Shown in pieces: positions 1 to 9,002 of a stretch of 55,123 nucleotides of DNA (within the stretch, counting starts at the first letter, position 1; each line of letters starts with the position of its first letter). The translations under genes were made by a program, and so were the position numbers. The stretch spans positions 1 to 55,123 of the forward strand of contig NZ_BMNQ01000014.1 in the NCBI RefSeq assembly GCF_014646635.1. The letters run 5' to 3'. Under the pieces are notes generated by a model that was given only the letters and a program-made list of their open reading frames with translations, was not told the DNA's origin and made no database searches. The stretch is from Lentibacillus kapialis (GTDB lineage: Bacteria > Bacillota > Bacilli > Bacillales > Amphibacillaceae).

Positions 1-16
1 TTATTTTCGTCCGAAC

Positions 17-118
17 AGCGTATTTTTAGAAAACTTCAGGTTATGAAGCAACATTTTCTCGGAAAATAGACGCTTATGATTTTTTTATTGATTTATGAAA
101 TTCCCCCGTTTTTGGGGG
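17..118. other. Intergenic hairpins upstream of sdaAB
   Basis: The first 233 bases hold no supportable gene. An imperfect nested inverted repeat runs from AGCGT (17-21) to ACGCT (70-74), with an inner AGAAAA/TTTTCT pairing. A short CCCCC-gttttt-GGGGG hairpin lies at 103-118. Neither arm is followed by a clear T-run. They may be the end of the upstream unit or a worn copy of the R1 repeat described below. The gene that would precede sdaAB in B. subtilis (fakA/yloV) is not recognisable here. Confidence 0.4.
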
Positions 119-233
119 CTAACCATTTTAATACATATAAATACCACCATTATATAAGTGATTATTATAGCGTTTTTTGTTATACTTAGCAAAGGAAGGC
201 GACGTCATTCTGATACACAGGCGGTGTTTAATC

Positions 234-896
234 GTGAAATTTAACTCAGTATTTGACATTATCGGACCGGTCATGATCGGTCCGTCAAGTTCACATACAG
301 CAGGGGCAGCACGAATTGGAAAAGCAGCACGTAATTTATTGGGAAGCGAACCGAAATGGGCAAAGATTCATTTATATGAATCTTTTGCCAAAACATACAA
401 AGGTCATGGGACCGATTTTGCATTAGCAGGCGGTCTGCTCGGATTTGAAACAGATGATCCCCGTATGAACCAGGCACTTACAATTGCCAACGAACGAGGC
501 ATCGACATAGAATTTATTGAAGATAGCGCAGGCGTCCAACATCCCAATACAGCGAGGCTGATAATCGGCGATGATTCAGAGCAGATGGAACTTGTTGGTA
601 TTTCGATCGGTGGTGGGAAAATTGAAATCACCGAACTGAATGGATTTGAATTGCGTCTGTCCGGAAATCACCCAGCCATCTTGATTATGCATAATGACCG
701 TTTCGGAGCGATCGCTTCAGTTACGGAAATTCTGGCAAAACATCAGATCAATATCGGTCATATGGAAGTGAACCGAAAAGACGTTGGTAAAGAAGCATTG
801 ATGGTTATTGAAGCAGACCAGAATGTTGATGACCATGTTTTAAAAGAAATGGAAAACGCCGATCATATTGATCAAATTGCTAAAATTGTAGGCTGA
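234..896 (+). CDS. sdaAB: L-serine dehydratase, iron-sulfur-dependent, beta subunit
   Basis: This is the beta chain (220 aa) of the two-subunit [4Fe-4S] L-serine dehydratase, which deaminates serine to pyruvate and ammonia in the cytoplasm. The N-terminal domain carries GPSSSHTAGA at about residues 16-25, typical of the family. The C-terminal part (about 148-220) is an ACT domain, a likely site of serine sensing. I chose GTG at 234 because AGGCGGTG lies 7 bases upstream and homologues begin near VKFNSVFDIIGP; an ATG-free extension to 177 lacks a good ribosome site. The alpha subunit follows after 70 bases, so the two are almost certainly co-transcribed. Confidence 0.95.
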   Translation: MKFNSVFDIIGPVMIGPSSSHTAGAARIGKAARNLLGSEPKWAKIHLYESFAKTYKGHGTDFALAGGLLGFETDDPRMNQALTIANERGIDIEFIEDSAGVQHPNTARLIIGDDSEQMELVGISIGGGKIEITELNGFELRLSGNHPAILIMHNDRFGAIASVTEILAKHQINIGHMEVNRKDVGKEALMVIEADQNVDDHVLKEMENADHIDQIAKIVG

Positions 897-966
897 CACT
901 TATACAGCAAAGAAAAATCATGGAGTCATTTTTGTTTAGTCCCGCTTTTAGGAGAGGAGAAAGTTT

Positions 967-1842
967 ATGTTTCGTACAGTTGCTGAGTTAGTGGAAATAG
1001 CCGAAAAAGAAAATATCTTAATCTCAGAAGTTATGGTCCGTCAAGAGATGGATGCGAAAGAAAAGTCGCGGGAGGACGTTTTTGCCGAAATGGAAAAGAA
1101 TCTCGATGTTATGGAAAAGGCTGTAGAAGACAGTCTGAAAGGGGTTCAATCCGTGACGGGGCTCACAGGCGGCGATGCGGTTAAAGTACAGGAATATATG
1201 AAAGAAAAAGCACCGTTATCCGGCAATATTGTGATGGATGCGGTCAGTAAGGCGATGGGTACCAATGAGGTAAACGCTGCTATGGGGACAATTTGTGCAA
1301 CGCCAACAGCAGGCAGTGCCGGCTGTGTGCCCGGAACATTATTTGCGGTTAAGAATCAGTTGAACCCAACACGTGAACAAATGGTGCGCTACTTGTTTAC
1401 ATCCGGAGCATTTGGTTTTGTTGTTGCCAACAACGCGTTTATTTCAGGCGCTGCCGGTGGATGTCAGGCTGAAGTTGGTTCGGCCGGTGCCATGGCTTCA
1501 GCAGCCATTGTGGAAATGGCGGGCGGCACCCCACAGCAATCAGCTGAAGCATTTGCTATGACATTGAAGAACATGCTCGGGCTTGTTTGTGATCCGGTTG
1601 CGGGTCTGGTTGAAGTGCCATGTGTAAAACGTAATGCCGGTGGTTCATCGCTTGCTATTGTTTCCGCTGACCTTGCTCTTGCAGGTGTTACAAGTACAAT
1701 CCCGTGTGATGAAGTCATTGGTGCTATGTACCGGATAGGCAAACAAATGCCCTCAAGCCTGCGTGAAACAGGTGAAGGCGGATTGGCAGACACACCAACC
1801 GGTCGGCTTTTAAAGGAGAAAATATTCGGAATGTCAGTTTAG
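967..1842 (+). CDS. sdaAA: L-serine dehydratase, iron-sulfur-dependent, alpha subunit
   Basis: This catalytic alpha chain (291 aa) partners SdaAB. Cysteines expected to hold the iron-sulfur cluster are visible in CATPTAGSAGC (about residue 109 on), GGCQAEVGSAG and CDPVAGLVEVPC. Length and motifs are typical for the Firmicute split enzyme. The start ATG follows AGGAGAGGAGAAAG. The gene ends 16 bases before recG, and a Shine-Dalgarno AAAGAAGTGAT lies in that gap, which suggests read-through into recG. Confidence 0.95.
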   Translation: MFRTVAELVEIAEKENILISEVMVRQEMDAKEKSREDVFAEMEKNLDVMEKAVEDSLKGVQSVTGLTGGDAVKVQEYMKEKAPLSGNIVMDAVSKAMGTNEVNAAMGTICATPTAGSAGCVPGTLFAVKNQLNPTREQMVRYLFTSGAFGFVVANNAFISGAAGGCQAEVGSAGAMASAAIVEMAGGTPQQSAEAFAMTLKNMLGLVCDPVAGLVEVPCVKRNAGGSSLAIVSADLALAGVTSTIPCDEVIGAMYRIGKQMPSSLRETGEGGLADTPTGRLLKEKIFGMSV

Positions 1843-1858
1843 AAAGAAGTGATCAAAC

Positions 1859-3892
1859 ATGCTGAGTGATCCGGTAACCGTTATTAAAGGCATCGGAGAA
1901 AAATTTGCGGCCGATTTAGAGACAATGGACATTCATACTGTAAAAGATTTGTTATACTATTTTCCCTACCGCTATGATGTATTCGACATTAAACCACTTA
2001 GTGAATTGATTCATGAGGATAAGGTCACCATTGAGGGAAGGGTCATCCATGAGCCTTCCCTTAATTTTTATGGCAAAAAAAAATCCAGACTGTCCTTTAA
2101 TGTTGAAGTGGAGGGGGTTGCAGTAAAGGCAGTCATGTTTAACAGAGGATTTGCCAAAAAGCAGCTTAATCCAGGAGCCACTGTGACACTGACCGGCAAA
2201 TGGGATGCCCACAGGCTGCAAATAACGGTCAGCCATTACAAAATGGGTCCGGCAAATGAACAGACAGCCATTCAGCCGATGTATTCATTAAAGGGTGATG
2301 TCACCAATTATAAAGTGAAGAAGGCTGTCAAAAATGCCGTTGAAACATACCAAAATAACATGCCGGAACTGTTGCCTGAACGGTATCTGGTGTCCTATAA
2401 ACTGCCGGATCGGGCCAGTGCTGTCTCAACGATGCATTTTCCCGAAAGCCGAGTCGATTTAAAACATGCCAGGCGTCGTTTTATATATGAAGAATTTTTG
2501 CTGTTTCAGCTTAAAATGCAGTTGCTCAGAAAAATAAAACGGGAATCAACGAGCGGAAATGCACAGCATTATGAACCTGCAAATCTAAGAGAATTTATTG
2601 ACAGTTTTTCCTTCTCTCTGACAACAGCACAGCAGAAAGCACTGAATCAGATTTTAGCTGATATGAAATCGCCGTACAGAATGAGCCGGCTCCTGCAGGG
2701 GGATGTCGGATCAGGTAAAACAGCCGTTGCCGAAGTATGTCTGTATGCCTCAATTACCGCAGGCAAGCAAGGGGCCTTAATGGTGCCAACTGAAATATTG
2801 GCTGAACAGCATTTTCAGTCACTGAGTGAAACATTTGGAGAAAGGGCTTCCATTGTTTTGTTGACCGGGTCAGTTAAAGGCAAAAAACGAAAAGAAATCC
2901 TTGCTGCTGTTCAACATCATGAAGTCAATATTGTAGTTGGAACGCATGCTTTAATACAGGACGATGTGTTCTTTGACGACCTGGGCTTTGTAATCGTTGA
3001 TGAACAGCATCGGTTCGGGGTCGGACAACGGCGGGCTTTACGTGAAAAAGGGCTTAATCCGGATGTGCTATTCATGACTGCAACCCCCATTCCACGAACT
3101 TTGGCCATTACGGCATTTGGAGATATGGATGTTTCAGTAATTGATGAAATGCCGTCAGGCCGCAAAGCAATCGAGACCTATTGGGCTAAAGAAAATACAT
3201 TTGAGCGGATATTGCAGTTCATTGCAAAACGAGCCGAGGAGGGTGAACAGACATACGTTGTTTGTCCTTTAATTGAAGAATCGGACAAGCTGGATATTCA
3301 GAATGCAGTCGATTTATATCAGCAGCTTGAAGCGTTTTATTCAGGCTCACTGCAGGTCGGACTTATGCACGGGAGGCTCACCACCGACGAGAAAGATGAG
3401 ATTATGAAACAGTTTGCAAATGGTGATGTGGATGTCCTTGTCTCCACAACTGTCGTGGAAGTCGGAGTAAATGTCACCAATGCAACAGTCATGGTTATTT
3501 ATGATGCAGAACGCTTTGGTCTATCCCAGCTGCATCAGTTAAGAGGACGTGTCGGACGCGGGGAGAAGCAAAGTTATTGCATTCTGATCGCTGATCCGAA
3601 GGGCGAAACCGGAAAAGAACGAATGCGTATCATGACCGAGACCAATAACGGATTCGAGTTATCTGAGCAAGATTTAAAACTTCGTGGTCCCGGCGACTTT
3701 TTCGGAAAAAAGCAAAGTGGACTACCTGAATTTAAAGTAGCTGATATGATTCATGACTATAGGGCGTTGGAAACAGCGCGTCAAGATGCTGAGCAGATTA
3801 TTGAACATGGTCTGCTCGAAAGTGACTCTTCTTTCCGGCAATTGCAAGTCTACCTGGAAGATAATACTATATTGCATGAAAAGTTGGATTAA
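1859..3892 (+). CDS. recG: ATP-dependent DNA helicase RecG
   Basis: RecG (677 aa) remodels stalled replication forks and branch-migrates Holliday junctions. The N-terminal wedge/OB-fold region is followed by a superfamily 2 helicase core. Walker A GDVGSGKT lies near residue 281, the DEQH box (VDEQHRFGVGQR) near 380, motif III TATPIPRT after it, and the C-terminal helicase part has LRGRVGRG. The C-terminal TRG-type region is intact. Length is normal. It sits between sdaAA and fapR, as in B. subtilis, and is followed by the FapR-controlled promoter. Confidence 0.96.
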   Translation: MLSDPVTVIKGIGEKFAADLETMDIHTVKDLLYYFPYRYDVFDIKPLSELIHEDKVTIEGRVIHEPSLNFYGKKKSRLSFNVEVEGVAVKAVMFNRGFAKKQLNPGATVTLTGKWDAHRLQITVSHYKMGPANEQTAIQPMYSLKGDVTNYKVKKAVKNAVETYQNNMPELLPERYLVSYKLPDRASAVSTMHFPESRVDLKHARRRFIYEEFLLFQLKMQLLRKIKRESTSGNAQHYEPANLREFIDSFSFSLTTAQQKALNQILADMKSPYRMSRLLQGDVGSGKTAVAEVCLYASITAGKQGALMVPTEILAEQHFQSLSETFGERASIVLLTGSVKGKKRKEILAAVQHHEVNIVVGTHALIQDDVFFDDLGFVIVDEQHRFGVGQRRALREKGLNPDVLFMTATPIPRTLAITAFGDMDVSVIDEMPSGRKAIETYWAKENTFERILQFIAKRAEEGEQTYVVCPLIEESDKLDIQNAVDLYQQLEAFYSGSLQVGLMHGRLTTDEKDEIMKQFANGDVDVLVSTTVVEVGVNVTNATVMVIYDAERFGLSQLHQLRGRVGRGEKQSYCILIADPKGETGKERMRIMTETNNGFELSEQDLKLRGPGDFFGKKQSGLPEFKVADMIHDYRALETARQDAEQIIEHGLLESDSSFRQLQVYLEDNTILHEKLD

Positions 3893-3923
3893 CGTAAGTT
3901 AAAGAGATTTGTTTCAATATAAC

Positions 3924-3952
3924 TTGCATATTCGGATGTGGTATTATATATT
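3924..3952 (+). promoter_or_regulatory. Sigma-A type promoter of the fapR-plsX-fabD-fabG operon
   Basis: A -35 TTGCAT (3924-3929), a 17-base spacer and a -10 TATATT (3947-3952) form a good housekeeping promoter in the recG-fapR gap. The predicted start is about 3959, inside the FapR operator. Confidence 0.7.
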
Positions 3953-3976
3953 ACTATTAGTACCAAGTCATAGGAT
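3950..3976 (+). promoter_or_regulatory. FapR operator
   Basis: The sequence ATTAGTACCAAGTCATAGG just downstream of the -10 box resembles the FapR site recalled for Bacillus (TTAGTACC followed by an imperfect mirror half). Its place over the transcription start matches negative autoregulation of fapR, relieved by malonyl-CoA. The left half fits better than the right. Confidence 0.7.
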
Positions 3977-4067
3977 AGACGCATGAACATATTAATGAAA
4001 AGGAAAACAGATATCGATCACCTTGCTGTCGGTGAAGACCATGTTTTCCTATTGGACGGGGCTGCAA

Positions 4068-4661
4068 ATGAAAATCAGTAAAAGAGAACGTCAGCGACTT
4101 TTAGGTGAAACGATTGAGGCAACACCCTTTATAACTGATGAAAAATTGGCGGTAAAATTCAATGTCAGTATACAAACGATAAGGTTAGACCGGATGGAAC
4201 TTGCCATTCCCGAACTCCGCGAACGAATAAAGTCTGTTGCTGCATCCCAATGGAATGAGACAGTAAAAGCACTTTCTCTGGATGAAGTGATTGGTGAAAT
4301 AATCGATCTTGAGCTTGACAGACGGGCTATTTCAATATTGGAAATCAAAAAAGAACACGTTTTTTCACGAAATGAAATTGCCCGCGGCCACCACTTGTTT
4401 GCACAGGCAAATTCGCTGGCAGTTGCGGTCATTAATGATGAGCTTGCACTGACTGCGAAATCGGAGATCAAGTTCACTAGGCAGGTGAAAGCAGGTGAGC
4501 GTGTTGTTGCCAAGGCCTTCGTTGACGAAGTCGATGCCAAAGGGATGACAGTCGTACGTGTTGAGAGCTTTGTCGACAATGAAAAAGTGTTCACCGGATT
4601 ATTTCATATGTATCGTTCAAACGATCCAAAAGGGGACATTGGAAATGAAGATAGCGATTGA
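4068..4661 (+). CDS. fapR: Transcription factor FapR, malonyl-CoA-responsive repressor of lipid synthesis
   Basis: FapR (197 aa) represses fatty acid and phospholipid genes and is released by malonyl-CoA. An N-terminal helix-turn-helix ([20 protein letters not shown], about 24-43) is joined by a linker to a hot-dog effector domain containing [19 protein letters not shown] chose ATG 4068 (MKISKRERQ) because family members begin at this point and GGACGGGG lies just before it; the in-frame ATG at 4041 and the upstream codon at 4023 add unsupported residues. It overlaps plsX by 17 bases, so the two are coupled. Confidence 0.95.
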   Translation: MKISKRERQRLLGETIEATPFITDEKLAVKFNVSIQTIRLDRMELAIPELRERIKSVAASQWNETVKALSLDEVIGEIIDLELDRRAISILEIKKEHVFSRNEIARGHHLFAQANSLAVAVINDELALTAKSEIKFTRQVKAGERVVAKAFVDEVDAKGMTVVRVESFVDNEKVFTGLFHMYRSNDPKGDIGNEDSD

Positions 4662-5646
4662 CGCAATGGGTGGCGATCACGCACCTGAAGCGATTGTCAA
4701 AGGTGCAGAAGAAGCCGTAGCCAGTATTGAACATCTGAACATAACGCTTATTGGCGATGAAAACAAAATTAAATCGTATTTATCTGAATCAGATCGAATT
4801 GACATAATTCATACTGACGAGGTCATTACGGCAGAAGATGAACCTGTCAGAGCCGTCAGAAGCAAAAAAAATTCATCACTGGTATTGATGGCTAAAGAAG
4901 TGAAAGAAAAACGTGCGGATGCATGTATTTCAGCAGGAAATACCGGCGCATTGATGAGCGCAGGGTTATTTGTTGTCGGAAGGATTCGCGGAATTGACCG
5001 GCCAGCACTAAGTCCAACGCTTCCAACAATGAACGGGAAGGGATTTTTATTGCTGGATGTTGGTGCAAATGTGGATGCGAAAGCTCATAATCTTGTCCAA
5101 TATGCTATGATGGGTTCCATATATTCAGAAAAAGTAAGATCTATTTCCAATCCGACTATCGGTCTTATGAATATTGGAACTGAAGAGGGTAAAGGCAATG
5201 AGTTGACAAAAAAGGCGTATATTCAGCTGAAAGAAGCACCTGTTAATTTCATTGGAAACGTTGAGGCGCGAGATATCCTGTCAGGTGCCGCCGATGTTGT
5301 AGTAACCGATGGATTCAGCGGAAATATTGCACTTAAGACGATTGAAGGCACAGCGATGACCATGTTTTCTATGCTGAAAGAGACGTTCATGTCGTCGGTG
5401 AAAACAAAAATAGCTGCTGGTATGGTCAAAAATGATTTAAAGGGACTGAAGAGCCAATTGGATTATTCGGAGTACGGCGGAGCAGGATTGTTCGGACTGG
5501 CTTCACCGGTTATCAAAGCGCATGGATCGTCGAACGGCCGTGCAGTCTTCAATGCCATTCAGCAGGCAGCGCATATGGTTGATAACAATGTAACGGATAC
5601 GATAAAAAAAACAGTCGAATCAGTTGAATGGAATAAGGGGGATTAA
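4645..5646 (+). CDS. plsX: Phosphate acyltransferase PlsX
   Basis: PlsX (333 aa) converts acyl-ACP to acyl-phosphate, the donor for PlsY in glycerophospholipid synthesis. It opens with [15 protein letters not shown], the classical N-terminus, and has the expected full length. ATG 4645 is supported by GGGGACATTGG upstream. The start lies inside the end of fapR, the arrangement seen across Bacillales. Confidence 0.96.
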   Translation: MKIAIDAMGGDHAPEAIVKGAEEAVASIEHLNITLIGDENKIKSYLSESDRIDIIHTDEVITAEDEPVRAVRSKKNSSLVLMAKEVKEKRADACISAGNTGALMSAGLFVVGRIRGIDRPALSPTLPTMNGKGFLLLDVGANVDAKAHNLVQYAMMGSIYSEKVRSISNPTIGLMNIGTEEGKGNELTKKAYIQLKEAPVNFIGNVEARDILSGAADVVVTDGFSGNIALKTIEGTAMTMFSMLKETFMSSVKTKIAAGMVKNDLKGLKSQLDYSEYGGAGLFGLASPVIKAHGSSNGRAVFNAIQQAAHMVDNNVTDTIKKTVESVEWNKGD

Positions 5647-5647
5647 T

Positions 5648-6589
5648 GTGAAACGGGTGGCGTTTTTATTTCCCGGCCAGGGTTCACAAGCGGTCGGTAT
5701 GGCAAAAGCATTTTATGATGAATATGCGGAGATACGAGAATTGTTCGAACAAGCAGATGATCTTTTGGGAGAGAAACTCACGCGGCTGATGTTTGAAGGT
5801 CCAAAAGAAGAATTGACCGAGACGGAAAACGCTCAGCCGGCACTATTGCTGGCAGGTATTGCTGTTCAGAAGCTGTTTATAAAAGAAAACATTCAGCCAA
5901 TAATGGCTGCAGGACATAGTCTTGGTGAGTACAGTGCTCTTGTGGCTGCCGGTTCGCTTTCGTTTGAGGAGGCACTGCCACTTGTGTCCAAAAGAGGAAA
6001 ACTGATGGAAGAAGCTTTTCCAAAAGGCCAGGGGTCGATGGCGGCAGTGCTGGGCATGTCGCAAGATTACATCGAACAGACGCTTGAATCGTTACATGAT
6101 GATCACGTTGTTGATATCGCTAATCTAAACTGTCCGGGACAGATTGTTATTTCCGGATCAAAAGAAGGCATTGATGCAGCTAAAGATCATTTGAAAGAAA
6201 AAGGTGCCAAACGGGTCCTGCCCCTGAATGTCAGCGGGCCATTTCATTCGAGATTGATGAAACCGGCCAATGAACAATTTGCAACCGAGCTGGAACATAT
6301 AACATTCAGTGATACGGATATTCCGGTTTATGCCAATGTCACGGCTGAACCCGTCACAGACAAGGACAGCGTCAAAGACCTACTAATCAGGCAATTGTAT
6401 TCACCTGTCCGGTTTGAGGAATCGATCCACAACATGATGAATGACGGTGTTGATGTTTTTGTTGAGCTGGGAACAGGGAAAGTCTTAAGCGGACTTGTCC
6501 GGAAAATAGATCGCAAAACTAAAACGTTTGCTGTGCAAGATCCGGACTCGCTGAAGGAATTTTTGACATGGTATAGGGAGGAATCCTAA
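5648..6589 (+). CDS. fabD: Malonyl-CoA:ACP transacylase
   Basis: FabD (313 aa) loads malonate onto ACP for fatty acid elongation. The nucleophile elbow [10 protein letters not shown] holds Ser91, and His200 in GPFHSRL completes the dyad. GTG 5648 is preferred: AAGGGGG lies just upstream and homologues start at about [14 protein letters not shown]. The start follows the plsX stop immediately, and the stop overlaps the fabG ATG by one base (TAATG). Confidence 0.95.
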   Translation: MKRVAFLFPGQGSQAVGMAKAFYDEYAEIRELFEQADDLLGEKLTRLMFEGPKEELTETENAQPALLLAGIAVQKLFIKENIQPIMAAGHSLGEYSALVAAGSLSFEEALPLVSKRGKLMEEAFPKGQGSMAAVLGMSQDYIEQTLESLHDDHVVDIANLNCPGQIVISGSKEGIDAAKDHLKEKGAKRVLPLNVSGPFHSRLMKPANEQFATELEHITFSDTDIPVYANVTAEPVTDKDSVKDLLIRQLYSPVRFEESIHNMMNDGVDVFVELGTGKVLSGLVRKIDRKTKTFAVQDPDSLKEFLTWYREES

Positions 6590-7329
6590 TGCTGGAAGGT
6601 AAGAGTGCATTAGTGACAGGTGCTGCACGCGGTATTGGACGTGCGATTGCCTTGGAACTTGCAAGACAAGGAGCAAAGGTTGCCGTCAACTACGCCGGAA
6701 GTGAGGAAAAAGCCCAAGCCGTTGTTGAAGAAATTAGGCAGATGGGTGTACAATCATTTAAGATAAAGGCGAATGTTGCAGATGAAAAAGACGTAAAAGC
6801 TATGATAAAAGAAGTTGTCAATGAATTTGACAGCCTCGATATTTTAGTGAATAATGCGGGTATTAACCGGGACAATTTATTAATGCGGATGAAAGAAGAC
6901 GAGTTTGATCAGGTTATTGATGTAAATCTAAAAGGCGTCTTTCAGTGTACAAAAGCTGTCTCAAGACAAATGATGAAACAAAAAGGTGGTCGTATCATTA
7001 ACGTATCCTCGATCGTCGGGATCAGCGGCAATGCAGGTCAGGCAAACTATACAGCTGCTAAAGCAGGTGTAATTGGATTGACAAAATCTACCGCCAAGGA
7101 ATTTGCATCACGCAATATTCTGGTTAACGCGGTTGCACCTGGCTTCATTTCAACGGATATGACCGATGCCTTGACTGAGGAGCAAAAAGAGGGGATGCTT
7201 TCCATGATACCCCTTGAAAAACTGGGAGAACCTGAAGATGTGGCCCGGGTTGTCCGCTTCCTGGCCTCAGAGGATGCAAAATACATCACCGGACAGACAA
7301 TTCATATTGATGGCGGCATGGTGATGTAA
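6589..7329 (+). CDS. fabG: 3-oxoacyl-[ACP] reductase
   Basis: FabG (246 aa) is the NADPH-dependent short-chain dehydrogenase that reduces beta-ketoacyl-ACP. The Rossmann motif [10 protein letters not shown] lies at about residues 9-18, NNAG near 90, and the catalytic set is Ser141, Tyr154 and Lys158 (NYTAAKAG). It is translationally coupled to fabD and followed 56 bases later by acpP. Confidence 0.96.
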   Translation: MLEGKSALVTGAARGIGRAIALELARQGAKVAVNYAGSEEKAQAVVEEIRQMGVQSFKIKANVADEKDVKAMIKEVVNEFDSLDILVNNAGINRDNLLMRMKEDEFDQVIDVNLKGVFQCTKAVSRQMMKQKGGRIINVSSIVGISGNAGQANYTAAKAGVIGLTKSTAKEFASRNILVNAVAPGFISTDMTDALTEEQKEGMLSMIPLEKLGEPEDVARVVRFLASEDAKYITGQTIHIDGGMVM

Positions 7330-7385
7330 TTGAACCCGGGGTGCTGATTATTACTATATAACTTCTTGAAAGGGGGTGACGTACC

Positions 7386-7622
7386 GTGGCGGATGTATTC
7401 GATAAAGTCAAAGATATTATTGTTGATAAATTGGAAGTGGAAGAATCACAAGTGACAATGGAAGCATCTTTCAAAGATGACCTTGAGGCTGATTCACTTG
7501 ATGTGGTTGAACTTGTTATGGAACTTGAAGATGAGTTTGACATGGAAATTGCTGATGAGGAAGCTGAAAAAATCAATACGGTTGGGGATGCTGTCAATTA
7601 CATAAACAGCACTCAATCCTGA
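7386..7622 (+). CDS. acpP: Acyl carrier protein
   Basis: This acidic 78-aa protein carries growing acyl chains. Ser37 in [14 protein letters not shown] is the phosphopantetheine attachment site. The start codon is GTG, preceded by a very strong AAAGGGGGTGA, which fits the high expression of ACP. It closes the fap/fab cluster; a stable hairpin follows before rnc. Confidence 0.97.
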   Translation: MADVFDKVKDIIVDKLEVEESQVTMEASFKDDLEADSLDVVELVMELEDEFDMEIADEEAEKINTVGDAVNYINSTQS

Positions 7623-7640
7623 ATCTATATACCTTAGGAG

Positions 7641-7665
7641 AAAGTCCTGCACCCTGCAGGGCTTT
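7641..7665 (+). other. acpP-rnc intergenic hairpin
   Basis: AAAGTCCTGCA (7641-7651) and TGCAGGGCTTT (7655-7665) pair over 11 positions with one G-U and a 3-base CCC loop. No T-run follows (CGGTCTATTTC), so it is more likely an mRNA stabiliser, a processing site or a partial terminator between acpP and rnc than a full terminator. Confidence 0.6.
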
Positions 7666-7715
7666 CGGTCTATTTCAGAGGAATCTAATTTTAATGCGGA
7701 GTGGTGACTACCGGC

Positions 7716-8399
7716 ATGAACCTATCTCAATTGGAAAAACAACTGGATATAACATTCAATGATCAAAGGCTGCTGAAACAGGCATTTACACATTCATCTT
7801 ATGTGAATGAGCGTCGGGAAGAAGATTTTTCGGATAATGAGCGGCTGGAATTTTTGGGTGATGCTGTCCTTGAACTCGGTGTATCCCAATACTTATACAA
7901 ACAAAAAGACCGTCTGGCAGAAGGTGATTTGACCAAATTGCGTGCGTCGATTGTATGTGAGCCGTCGCTGGTCGAATTTTCCCGGGATTTAAAATTTGGT
8001 GATTACTTGCTGCTGGGTAAAGGCGAAGAGCAATCAGGCGGGCGTGAACGATCAGCGATTCTTGCAGATGTGTTTGAAGCGTTCCTGGGTGCATTATACC
8101 TGGATCAGGGTTATGATGTCGTCATTCAATTTCTAAGGCAATATGTTTATCCGAAAATAACCACAGGTGCTTTTTCGCATGCGATGGATTATAAAAGCAA
8201 CTTGCAAGAAAAAGTGCAGCAGAATCGTCATCATAGTATAGAGTACGTGATTGCTGAGGAAAAGGGCCCCTCACATGATAAAGAGTTTATCGCACACGTC
8301 ATGATCAATGGGCATATATCCGGTGAGGGCACCGGTCACACTAAGAAAGAAGCTGAACAGCGTGCTGCCAAACACGCACTGGATACGTATGAAACGTAG
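7716..8399 (+). CDS. rnc: Ribonuclease III
   Basis: RNase III (227 aa) cleaves double-stranded RNA, including rRNA precursors. The catalytic signature [13 protein letters not shown] lies near residues 40-52 and a C-terminal double-stranded RNA-binding domain spans about 155-227. ATG 7716 ([10 protein letters not shown]) is chosen because GGAGTGGTGA lies 8 bases upstream; two in-frame GTGs at 7701/7704 fall inside that ribosome site. Here it is cut off from smc by a divergent small gene and terminators. Confidence 0.94.
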   Translation: MNLSQLEKQLDITFNDQRLLKQAFTHSSYVNERREEDFSDNERLEFLGDAVLELGVSQYLYKQKDRLAEGDLTKLRASIVCEPSLVEFSRDLKFGDYLLLGKGEEQSGGRERSAILADVFEAFLGALYLDQGYDVVIQFLRQYVYPKITTGAFSHAMDYKSNLQEKVQQNRHHSIEYVIAEEKGPSHDKEFIAHVMINGHISGEGTGHTKKEAEQRAAKHALDTYET

Positions 8400-8476
8400 T
8401 TATGGAGCATATATTCAGAGCTTATAGAAAAAGTCATGAAATAATCAAACAGTCCAGGTAATGCCGGCTGACTTGA

Positions 8477-8565
8477 TTAGAAAACGCGTCATGCGAGTGT
8501 CGTCTTATAGCGTGCGCTGAGGTTTTCATATAAGCTCATCCATAGTTTATATTTTCTGCCGTTAT
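8477..8565 (-). repeat. R1 intergenic hairpin repeat, copy F (reverse orientation)
   Basis: Read on the minus strand this matches the R1 family: it starts like ATAACGGCAGAAAATATAA, passes through GAAAACCTCAGC, has the central CTATAAGACG segment and ends in GTTTTCTAA. It is diverged from the sharper copies near 30.4 and 47.0 kb. It lies between the rnc stop and the bidirectional terminator. Confidence 0.65.
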
Positions 8566-8566
8566 A

Positions 8567-8607
8567 AATAAAACCGGTCCGAGCGATATGCCCGTACCGG
8601 TTTTATT
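8567..8607. terminator. Bidirectional terminator between rnc and the DUF1128 gene
   Basis: AATAAAACCGGT (8567-8578) and ACCGGTTTTATT (8596-8607) are perfect 12-base complements around a 17-base loop, with A-rich and T-rich flanks. It can end transcription from both rnc (+) and the minus-strand gene that converge on it. Confidence 0.85.
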
Positions 8608-8622
8608 AGTTTGTCTGCTAGT

Positions 8623-8847
8623 TTATGCTTTTCTTACAGATCTCAACTCATCAATAAAAGCCTTTGTTTCGGATAGGCTTAATTGACCTTTTTGTTTGAC
8701 CATCTCGTACATGAATTTAATATCGTCATATTTTTCTAAATTGTAGTCTTCCGCATCCATAACCTCGCGATTGACCACCTCTAGCTGTTCTGCTAGTTCG
8801 TCCAGCATAAATTTCAGGTTTTCCTGCGTCGGAGTTTCCAGATTCAT
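8623..8847 (-). CDS. yfkK: UPF0435 (DUF1128) family protein
   Basis: A 74-aa acidic, probably all-helical protein. The stretch NLKFMLDELAEQLEVVNREV followed by YDDIKFMYEMV and a C-terminal ELRSVRK matches the UPF0435/YfkK family as I recall it. Function is unknown. I start it at the minus-strand ATG whose last base is 8847 because GGGAGGTGG lies 4-5 bases before it; an upstream GTG/ATG extension would include that ribosome site. It is the only minus-strand gene in the window and separates rnc from smc, which are usually adjacent. Confidence 0.82.
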   Translation of the reverse strand: MNLETPTQENLKFMLDELAEQLEVVNREVMDAEDYNLEKYDDIKFMYEMVKQKGQLSLSETKAFIDELRSVRKA

Positions 8848-9002
8848 GTAACCACCTCCCTTTAAAATTACTCCCATAAAGCTTATGTACTGGATTAGCC
8901 TTCTTTTGTGCTTCTCTTTATGATAAAATAAATGCGTTAAAATGCCAACCAGGCTGGATACATATTTTGCCGGCCCCCCTTGAATAAGTAGGAGAATGTT
9001 CT

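Noticed and set aside
1464-1793. Long minus-strand frames inside sdaAA, smc, ftsY, infB and others
   Set aside because: Codon pattern and homology belong to the + strand genes; the antisense frames are rich in Ser/Thr/Ala as expected for shadows and have no ribosome sites.
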